Assembly: GCA_031281115.1 (NCBI GenBank)
Contig: JAITFV010000306.1
Span: 1 to 5,966 of the forward strand
Reading direction: 5' to 3'
Source: Oscillospiraceae bacterium
GTDB taxonomy: Bacteria; Bacillota; Clostridia; Oscillospirales; Ruminococcaceae
Length of the DNA stretch: 5,966 nucleotides
The notes under the pieces were generated by a model. That model was not told where the DNA came from and did no database searches. It saw only the letters and a list, made by a program, of their open reading frames with translations. Shown here piece after piece: positions 1 to 3,853 of the stretch. Positions within the stretch are counted from its first letter, which is position 1. Every line of letters begins with the position of its first letter. The position numbers and the translations under genes are program-made.

Positions 1-13
1 GGGGGTGTCATGA

Positions 14-313
14 TTGGCAACACTTGATGAACGGATTGCGCGGGAAACAATAAAACTTGAACAACTGAAACGCCAAAAACGAGCACAAAAAGCGCGGGAG
101 AAAGAAAAAATCCGTGCAACAGAAACACGGCGAAAAATAATACTCGGCGGGATTGTGATTAAATATTTCCCGCAGTTTGAAGAATTGCAACCACAAAAAA
201 CTAATGAGGAAAATTTAATAGAATTCGCACCGCTTTCGAATTTTCTGAAATGTTTAGCAGAGAAAAAAGAATGGATTTTACAGCTTGAAAAAGAAGCGGA
301 AAATATAAATTAA
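14..313 (+). CDS. Putative relaxosome accessory protein, TraD/MobC-like
   Basis: A 99-residue basic protein. Residues 4-35 form a Lys/Arg/Glu-rich helix with coiled-coil character, followed by a TRRKIILGGIVIKYF segment (residues 38-52). That order, a charged helix then an R-T-R-R-x-I-x-L-G-G-like helix, resembles the small TraD/MobC family that helps relaxases bind oriT in mobilizable plasmids. The C-terminal third (about 60-99) is acidic and helical and is not recognised. The start is TTG at 14: an in-frame TGA lies immediately before it at 11-13, and GGGGG at 1-5 sits 8 bases upstream as a Shine-Dalgarno. The nearby ATG at 10 opens only a five-codon frame. The antitoxin candidate follows after 17 bases, so co-transcription is likely. 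No relaxase is in the window; one might lie upstream. Family assignment rests on motif resemblance only. Confidence 0.6.
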   Translation: MATLDERIARETIKLEQLKRQKRAQKAREKEKIRATETRRKIILGGIVIKYFPQFEELQPQKTNEENLIEFAPLSNFLKCLAEKKEWILQLEKEAENIN

Positions 314-330
314 TATGATACAATACAATC

Positions 331-546
331 ATGAACGAACAAGAAAACAAGCCGTCTATGACCGAATGGGATAAGCAGGTTTTTAACCGATTAAAACATA
401 TTGTTGAGTTAGAAAAAGTAGGGAAACTTAACTATTTTACCCATGAAGAAGTGTTTGGTGCAGCAGAAGAAAAAATAAGGTTAGCACAAGAAAAACAAAG
501 AGCAGAACGGCGAAAAATCTTTAATAATCTTCAATATGCCGTGTAA
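331..546 (+). CDS. Candidate antitoxin of a ParE-type toxin-antitoxin pair
   Basis: A 71-residue, charged, mostly helical protein that I do not recognise as a named family. It is called an antitoxin because it lies directly upstream of, and overlaps by 11 bases, a ParE/RelE-fold toxin gene, and because of its size and make-up. The middle has a THEEVF segment (residues 37-42), like the HEEV motif seen in several short antitoxins that partner RelE/ParE toxins, and the rest to residue 65 is a Lys/Arg/Glu-rich amphipathic helix suited to wrapping a toxin. No helix-turn-helix, ribbon-helix-helix or AbrB-like DNA-binding fold is evident, so autorepression by this protein is not obvious. ATG at 331 gives the longest frame but has no good Shine-Dalgarno. 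An internal ATG at 358 is an alternative start giving 62 residues. Confidence 0.6.
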   Translation: MNEQENKPSMTEWDKQVFNRLKHIVELEKVGKLNYFTHEEVFGAAEEKIRLAQEKQRAERRKIFNNLQYAV

Positions 547-859
547 TTTGATTTACGCTTCCACTTACAATGATGCATATAGTGATATTATCGAGTATTT
601 ACTAACCCTCTCTCCCAATGTCGCGAGTAATTTTAATAGCGAATTAAAACAACAAATTATTTCGATAGCTGATTTTCCCGGTCTTTACCCAAGATATGAA
701 AATAGCGAAAGCTTAGGAGTTAAGCTAAGAAAAATGGTTTTAAGCGGTTTCAATTATATTGTTTTTTATGAAATTTCAGAGGATAGAAAAACAGTAACAT
801 TCTTTGATATTGTTCATACTTCACGAGATATACAAAGCGTTTTATCACAGCAATTCTAA
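536..859 (+). CDS. ParE/RelE-superfamily toxin
   Basis: A 107-residue protein with the ParE/RelE toxin layout: an N-terminal strand, two helices (about residues 10-45, with the A-x-x-D-I-x-x-Y pattern at 14-21), a P-x-x-Y-P-R turn (48-53), then the core sheet with KLRKMVLSGFNYIVFY (63-78), a hairpin, and VTFFDIVHTSRD (87-98). The H94-x-x-R97 ending is the usual C-terminal signature. ParE members poison DNA gyrase and RelE members cleave ribosome-bound mRNA; the sequence alone does not decide which applies, though the IVHTSRD ending is more ParE-like. The ATG at 536 lies inside the upstream gene, with no separate Shine-Dalgarno, so translation is probably coupled to the antitoxin. The gene is full length with no frameshift. 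In an element context this would act in post-segregational stabilisation. Confidence 0.8.
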   Translation: MPCNLIYASTYNDAYSDIIEYLLTLSPNVASNFNSELKQQIISIADFPGLYPRYENSESLGVKLRKMVLSGFNYIVFYEISEDRKTVTFFDIVHTSRDIQSVLSQQF

Positions 860-865
860 TAAAAA

Positions 866-903
866 CCCCTGCACCCCGCCGACTATTCGGCAAGGCACAG
901 GGG
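866..903 (-). terminator. Rho-independent terminator of the methyltransferase-like gene
   Basis: An outer stem CCCCTG (866-871) pairs with CAGGGG (898-903), and an inner stem GCCGA (878-882) pairs with TCGGC (887-891) around a four-base loop. On the minus strand the hairpin is followed by TTTTTATTAG (865 down to 856), the U-tract of an intrinsic terminator, and it begins 10 bases past the stop codon of the minus-strand gene at 914. On the plus strand no T-run follows, so it is a weaker terminator for the toxin gene. Confidence 0.8.
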
Positions 904-913
904 AAATTGAAAG

Positions 914-1783
914 CTAAAAATCAAATAAACTTAACTGCCCTGTTTTATCAGGCTCTGTAAGCGTTAAAACGGTCTTATTTACAGGTGCAGGTGCAGTTGG
1001 CTTAATATCTGCCGTCAGTGTTTGAACCTGCCGAAAAGCCGCATACATAGGCTCGGAGGCACATTTAATCATTTCGTCATGAACGCAGAACTTGTTATTA
1101 ATTCTGCACTGCTCACGCCAAATCCAACCATTAAGCAGATAAACAGGCGTATACCAACGTGAAAATTCTTCGCAGGTAATCGAGTTGCCGTGAATCACTA
1201 CAGCAGGGACACCGTACAGAGAAAGCTGTAAATAAGTCATGTGAACGCATTTTATATCAATATCTACGGCAGTTACCACAAGTTGAGTGCAATAATTTAA
1301 CTCCGCTTTTTGCATAGCCTTACACATGGACGTAATCATTACCCCACTCCCGCAACACGGCTCACACGCGCTGATAAAGCCGTTTTTCTCGATAACACTT
1401 TGCAAATCATCAAATGTCATAAACGCCATGCAGTCAGAAACGTTTTGAGGTGTGAAGAATTTACCTTTGTACTTGTTATGCAGTTCCAATTCATGAAAAA
1501 TCAACCCTAAAACGTCCTCTGTACCGCTGTTTTCGACTTTGTTCTGCAAAGCTTCAACCAAATGTGCAAACATCTGCGGAAATGTTTCCTGTTCCCTTTT
1601 GCCGTATGAACCGATGATGTCGAGATAACGTTTTTCCCGTTCCTCACGATGTGTCGGGTCAATAGAATTAGAAATTGAAATCGCCGACATTTCCAACCAA
1701 TCATTAAATACTTGGTATTCCCCTCGGCTGTAAGCGGCTTGTTTAATGAGTTTTATTATCTCTTTTTGATAATTTACATTCAT
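914..1783 (-). CDS. N6-adenine DNA methyltransferase-like protein with clamp-binding tail
   Basis: A 289-residue protein related to the HsdM/N6-adenine methylase superfamily. Residues 1-100 are helical. KGKFFTP (106-112) matches motif X (usually G-x-[FY]-[FY]-T-P), ACEPCCGSG (139-147) matches the SAM-binding motif I, AVDID (172-176) matches motif II with its acidic residue, and HGNSI (198-202) sits at motif III. The catalytic motif IV, [DN]PP[FY], cannot be seen; its expected place holds WYTPVYLLNGW (210-220). The protein may therefore bind SAM and methylate poorly or not at all, or use a divergent motif. The last residues, QLSLF (283-287) in a flexible Thr/Pro-rich tail, match the bacterial sliding-clamp-binding consensus QL[SD]LF. 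ATG at 1783 is supported by AAAGGGGGA nine bases upstream. No restriction or specificity subunit is adjacent, so it is an orphan here. It is convergent with the toxin gene and divergent from the par operon. Confidence 0.7.
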   Translation of the reverse strand: MNVNYQKEIIKLIKQAAYSRGEYQVFNDWLEMSAISISNSIDPTHREEREKRYLDIIGSYGKREQETFPQMFAHLVEALQNKVENSGTEDVLGLIFHELELHNKYKGKFFTPQNVSDCMAFMTFDDLQSVIEKNGFISACEPCCGSGVMITSMCKAMQKAELNYCTQLVVTAVDIDIKCVHMTYLQLSLYGVPAVVIHGNSITCEEFSRWYTPVYLLNGWIWREQCRINNKFCVHDEMIKCASEPMYAAFRQVQTLTADIKPTAPAPVNKTVLTLTEPDKTGQLSLFDF

Positions 1784-1792
1784 GCGAAAAAT

Positions 1793-1800
1793 CCCCCTTT
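1793..1800 (-). promoter_or_regulatory. Ribosome binding site of the methyltransferase-like gene
   Basis: On the minus strand AAAGGGGG ends nine bases before the ATG at 1783. It is a strong Shine-Dalgarno match and fixes the start. It is also nearly the reverse complement of the plus-strand site AAGGGGA at 1834-1840. Confidence 0.75.
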
Positions 1801-1807
1801 TAATAAA

Positions 1808-1835
1808 ATTAAAGAACTTGAAATTTAACTTTCAA
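1808..1835 (-). promoter_or_regulatory. Candidate promoter for the methyltransferase-like gene
   Basis: On the minus strand TTGAAA (1835-1830) and TTTAAT (1813-1808) are separated by 16 bases; each hexamer matches the sigma70-type consensus at five of six positions. Transcription would begin near 1801, leaving only a few bases before the Shine-Dalgarno. The -35 box lies inside the perfect inverted repeat CTTGAAA/TTTCAAG (1817-1823 and 1830-1836), which could be an operator. The region is AT-rich, so chance matches are possible. Confidence 0.4.
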
Positions 1836-1840
1836 GGGGA
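1817..1840 (+). promoter_or_regulatory. Shine-Dalgarno with overlapping hairpin
   Basis: AAGGGGA (1834-1840) lies six bases before ATG at 1847 and is a strong ribosome binding site. Its first three bases form the right arm of a perfect 7-base inverted repeat, CTTGAAA (1817-1823) and TTTCAAG (1830-1836), with a six-base loop. In a plus-strand transcript the hairpin would partly cover the site. No convincing plus-strand promoter was found upstream of it. Confidence 0.45.
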
Positions 1841-1846
1841 AATATT

Positions 1847-1972
1847 ATGACTTTATTCGGCAAAAAGCAAGCGATATTTCGCGTTTTCTTGTTGAAATAT
1901 TCGTGTTTTGTTCTGCTCTGCGCTTGTTTTCAAATGCACTTGACTAAAAATAAAATAATTCGCGTTTTATAG
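1847..1972 (+). CDS. Possible 41-aa hydrophobic small protein
   Basis: A 41-codon frame, ATG at 1847 to TAG at 1970-1972, preceded at ideal spacing by AAGGGGA. The peptide has a basic N-terminus (GKK at residues 5-7), a hydrophobic stretch with three cysteines (about residues 10-28, including FVLLCACF at 21-28), and a Lys/Arg-rich C-terminus. That is the shape of a single-pass membrane peptide, as seen in type I toxins, small regulatory membrane proteins and leader peptides, but I recognise no family. Against it, three copies of TTCGYGTTTT lie inside the frame and its stop is in the loop of a hairpin, so the DNA may be a protein-binding site that happens to be open. Low confidence. Confidence 0.35.
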   Translation: MTLFGKKQAIFRVFLLKYSCFVLLCACFQMHLTKNKIIRVL

Positions 1973-1982
1973 AAAACACGAA
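1878..1982. repeat. Iteron-like repeats, consensus TTCGYGTTTT
   Basis: Three direct copies, TTCGCGTTTT (1878-1887), TTCGTGTTTT (1900-1909) and TTCGCGTTTT (1959-1968), plus one inverted copy, AAAACACGAA (1973-1982). The first two start 22 bases apart, about two helical turns, so a bound protein would face the same side. A looser relative, GCGCTTGTTTT, ends at 1930. They could be the centromere bound by the ribbon-helix-helix protein, replication iterons, or recombination arms. Confidence 0.5.
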
Positions 1983-1984
1983 TT
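1957..1984. repeat. Imperfect inverted repeat with 12-base arms
   Basis: AATTCGCGTTTT (1957-1968) and AAAACACGAATT (1973-1984) flank a four-base spacer and differ from a perfect repeat at one pair (C1963 against A1978). The arms contain two copies of the TTCGYGTTTT element in opposite orientation. On the minus strand a T-rich run follows, but the stem is weak and no upstream minus-strand gene needs a terminator, so a protein-binding palindrome is likelier. Confidence 0.5.
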
Positions 1985-1994
1985 GTCAAAAGAA

Positions 1995-2022
1995 ATGTTT
2001 TAATGTCAAAATATTAAAACAT
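1995..2022. repeat. Perfect 10-base inverted repeat upstream of parA
   Basis: ATGTTTTAAT (1995-2004) and ATTAAAACAT (2013-2022) surround an eight-base spacer, with half-site centres 18 bases apart. The TTTTAA core recurs in the repeat around the parA promoter (2085-2116), so both may be read by the same dimeric regulator. Confidence 0.5.
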
Positions 2023-2063
2023 CACAATATCAAAATTCAAAAATGTTATAACGTTTTGGTGAC

Positions 2064-2100
2064 TTGACTGCTTGACATTTCAAAGTTAAAATGCTACAAT
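2064..2100 (+). promoter_or_regulatory. Two overlapping sigma70-type promoters for the par operon
   Basis: A perfect -35, TTGACA (2072-2077), is followed after exactly 17 bases by TACAAT (2095-2100). Eight bases upstream, TTGACT (2064-2069) is followed after 17 bases by TAAAAT (2087-2092). Each non-perfect hexamer matches consensus at five of six positions. Transcripts would start near 2099-2108, giving a leader of roughly 30 bases before the parA ATG. This is the best promoter in the window. Confidence 0.75.
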
Positions 2101-2116
2101 ATCTAAAGATTTTAAC
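2085..2116. promoter_or_regulatory. Probable par operator
   Basis: GTTAAAAT (2085-2092) and ATTTTAAC (2109-2116) form a perfect 8-base inverted repeat with a 16-base spacer. The left arm overlaps the upstream -10 box and the right arm sits at the expected transcription start, so a bound dimer or tetramer would block both promoters. Autorepression by the ribbon-helix-helix partner is typical of type Ib par operons. Confidence 0.5.
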
Positions 2117-2134
2117 ATTAAGAAATTAAATATT

Positions 2135-2911
2135 ATGGCAAAAATCATAGCAATATCGAACCAAAAAGGCGGCGTAGCCAAAACCACGACAACACAGGCA
2201 ATAGCCGCAGTTTTAAGCGGTCGTGGGTATAAAGTTTTAGCAGTTGACTTTGACCCGCAGGGCAACTTGTCCGACAGCGTAAACGCCACATCTGATAACA
2301 CTGTTTATGAGGTGTTGAAACAAGCGATAACCGCAAATGAAGCAGTACAAGCATTACAATGTTTTGATGTTATTTCCGCAAACATTCTGCTTGCCAGTGC
2401 CGACCAAACCTTAGCACAAACAGGAAAAGAATACAGGCTGAAAGAAGCGTTAGAGCCTGTAAATACCTTGTACGATTATATTATTATCGACACGCCGCCG
2501 TCACTTGGTTTGTTGACAATAAACGCTTTTACCGCCGCTGATGAAATAATAATCCCGACAACGGCGGGGAAATTCGCAGTAAAAGGCATAAGCGAGTTGT
2601 TTAACACCGTTAAAAATGTCAAAAAATACTGCAATCCACATTTGAAAATACGGGGGATTTTGTTTACAAAATTCGACCCTCGAACCAATAACAGCAAAGA
2701 CATGAAAATGTTAGTTGAAAAGTTAAGTGAAGCGTTGGAAACACCACTTTTTAATACATATATCCGTAACCGCGTGGCAGTAGATGAAGCACAAGCCCGC
2801 AGTCGGGATATATTGACTTTTAGCGGCTGTGAGGATATAGCCGCCGATTACAACAAATTCATAGATGAATATTTAGAAAGAGAATATGACAAAAAGCCGC
2901 TTAAATACTGA
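2135..2911 (+). CDS. parA: ParA-family partition ATPase, type Ib
   Basis: A 258-residue deviant-Walker ATPase that moves DNA cargo along the nucleoid by cycling between ATP-bound and ADP states. The deviant Walker A is KGGVAKTT (11-18), with the signature lysine K11 and the catalytic lysine K16; the usual fifth-position Gly is Ala, a common variant. VDFDPQGN (37-44) is the A-prime/switch I box and IIIDTPP (116-122) the Walker B/switch II. FTAADEIIIPTTAGKFAVKG (132-151) and the following helices match the family core. There is no N-terminal helix-turn-helix, so it is the short Ib type that pairs with a small ribbon-helix-helix centromere-binding protein, and the next gene encodes one. It could instead act in an integrative element. 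ATG at 2135 has only a weak upstream AAGAAA. The last 26 bases overlap the next gene. Confidence 0.9.
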   Translation: MAKIIAISNQKGGVAKTTTTQAIAAVLSGRGYKVLAVDFDPQGNLSDSVNATSDNTVYEVLKQAITANEAVQALQCFDVISANILLASADQTLAQTGKEYRLKEALEPVNTLYDYIIIDTPPSLGLLTINAFTAADEIIIPTTAGKFAVKGISELFNTVKNVKKYCNPHLKIRGILFTKFDPRTNNSKDMKMLVEKLSEALETPLFNTYIRNRVAVDEAQARSRDILTFSGCEDIAADYNKFIDEYLEREYDKKPLKY

Positions 2912-3191
2912 TGAAGCGTTTAAAAGTATAATCGGCGACACTTCGGCAGAAGTAGTAAAGACAGAAGAAAAGCCGCCCGAAAAAGCGGCGGCGATTAAAC
3001 CTGTACAAACTCTAAAACCCATACAAGATAAGTTTATACAAACAACAATTTATTTAACAAAACAACAGCAAAAAGCCTTGAAATTACGAGCTGCCATGAG
3101 TGATAGGGCAGAGGACAAGGACATTAGCGCAATCGTTCGCACGGCGTTGAACCTTTATTTAGCAGATACTTTGAAGCAAGTGCAAACATGA
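2886..3191 (+). CDS. Ribbon-helix-helix partition partner (ParB analogue)
   Basis: A 101-residue protein. Residues 1-50 are polar and probably disordered, with a Lys/Glu/Pro-rich run at 25-40; in type Ib partners the flexible N-terminus contacts ParA and stimulates its ATPase. The C-terminal half has a ribbon-helix-helix pattern: strand IQTTIYLT (51-58), helix about 59-72, a turn, and helix DISAIVRTALNLYLA (79-93). Such proteins dimerise through the strand and insert it into the DNA major groove, and in par operons both bind the centromere and repress transcription. The repeats at 1878-2116 are the candidate targets. The start at 2886 lies inside parA with a 26-base overlap, behind GAAAGAGA (2876-2883). 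The stop overlaps the recombinase start as ATGA, so the three genes are translationally linked. It was identified by fold pattern and position, not by close family recognition. Confidence 0.75.
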   Translation: MTKSRLNTDEAFKSIIGDTSAEVVKTEEKPPEKAAAIKPVQTLKPIQDKFIQTTIYLTKQQQKALKLRAAMSDRAEDKDISAIVRTALNLYLADTLKQVQT

Positions 3192-3772
3192 CAAGCAGAC
3201 CTCTTGAAGCAGCCGAATACAAGCAGATTATTAATTTACTGCTAAATGGCTTTATCACTGAAAACAACACCGTTTTTCGCCCAAATAAACAAGCCGCTCT
3301 TGCTTTACAATTAGAAGCAAGTTTAGGACTAAGAATTGGCGATGTTTTGGCGTTAAAAGTTAATAATTTTCGGAGTGGCAAATTAGAAAGAGTAGAGGAC
3401 AAGACGGGGAAATTGCAATACCGCGATATTAACCCCTTTGTCTATGATTATATCAAGGATTATTCAATTGAAAATCAGTTAAATACTGATGACAAGCTGT
3501 TTTGTATCGGTGTGCGAACTGTGCAGAAACATCTTAAAACTATTGCCGATTATTTGAAACTTGACAATATTTCTACTCACAGCTTCCGCAAAATGTACGC
3601 GACATTTGCTTATGAGGACAGCGGGAATAATTTAGAACTTGTCAAGGAATTGCTTAATCATACAAGCGTTGCAACGACACAAAAATACATCAGAGTTTTG
3701 CAACAGACGATTAATATTGCGAGTGCGAGAGTGAATTTTGTTGAGTGGCATGAAAAAGGGGACTACTCATGA
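3188..3772 (+). CDS. Short tyrosine recombinase, catalytic domain only
   Basis: A 194-residue tyrosine recombinase that would cut and rejoin DNA through a 3'-phosphotyrosine link. The catalytic set can be read in order: R49 in GLRIGDVLAL, K72 in the EDKTGK beta-hairpin, H131 and R134 in THSFRK, H158 in LLNHTS, and the nucleophile Y167 in ATTQKYIRV. Integrases and XerC/D are usually about 300 residues or more; here the N-terminal core-binding domain is absent and only about 35 residues precede the catalytic fold. The gene starts in ATGA overlap with the ribbon-helix-helix gene, so it belongs to the par message. A role in resolving multimers of the element is more likely than phage-type integration, but excision of an integrative element cannot be excluded. 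No target site was identified with certainty. All catalytic residues are present, so it is not evidently broken. Confidence 0.85.
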   Translation: MTSRPLEAAEYKQIINLLLNGFITENNTVFRPNKQAALALQLEASLGLRIGDVLALKVNNFRSGKLERVEDKTGKLQYRDINPFVYDYIKDYSIENQLNTDDKLFCIGVRTVQKHLKTIADYLKLDNISTHSFRKMYATFAYEDSGNNLELVKELLNHTSVATTQKYIRVLQQTINIASARVNFVEWHEKGDYS

Positions 3773-3793
3773 TGAATAGCCCCGCTGTTTTTT
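3753..3793. terminator. Probable bidirectional terminator between convergent genes
   Basis: GGGG (3758-3761) and CTA (3763-3765) pair with TAG (3777-3779) and CCCC (3780-3783), with A3762 bulged and an 11-base loop that contains the recombinase stop codon. On the minus strand CCCC runs straight into TTTTT, a good intrinsic terminator for the hydrolase gene. On the plus strand TTTTTT (3788-3793) follows after four bases, a weaker terminator for the par operon. The remaining bases to 3853 show nothing notable. Confidence 0.55.
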
Positions 3794-3853
3794 AATCATC
3801 TGCAAGAACAAGAAAATCCCCGCTCAAATGTTTCACCTGCTTTCATAACAATA

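Larger units (their letters stand above)
1784..2134. other. AT-rich divergent control region and probable partition site
   Basis: This 351-base stretch separates the minus-strand methyltransferase-like gene from the plus-strand par operon. From left to right it holds the methyltransferase start signals, a 7-base inverted repeat, a candidate 41-codon ORF with a good Shine-Dalgarno, copies of TTCGYGTTTT, a 12-base-arm imperfect hairpin, a 10-base-arm inverted repeat, two overlapping promoters for parA, and an 8-base inverted repeat spanning the -10 boxes. In type Ib partition systems the centromere and the operator commonly lie upstream of parA, and the density of repeats fits that. Functional assignment is inference. 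Confidence 0.55.

Noticed and set aside
285..329. TTGAAA (285-290) with TATGAT (314-319) as a promoter for the antitoxin
   Set aside because: The spacer is 23 bases, too long for a sigma70-type promoter, and no better pair was found.
1310..1704. Short open frames on both strands inside the methyltransferase-like gene
   Set aside because: They lie in other frames of a gene with clear motifs, and their translations are low in recognisable structure.
1957..1984. Hairpin at the end of the small ORF as an intrinsic terminator
   Set aside because: The stem is AT-rich with a mismatch, and no T-run follows on the plus strand.
2020..2027. CATCACAA as a heptad of the omega-repressor type
   Set aside because: Only one imperfect copy is present; the known sites are arrays of consecutive heptads.
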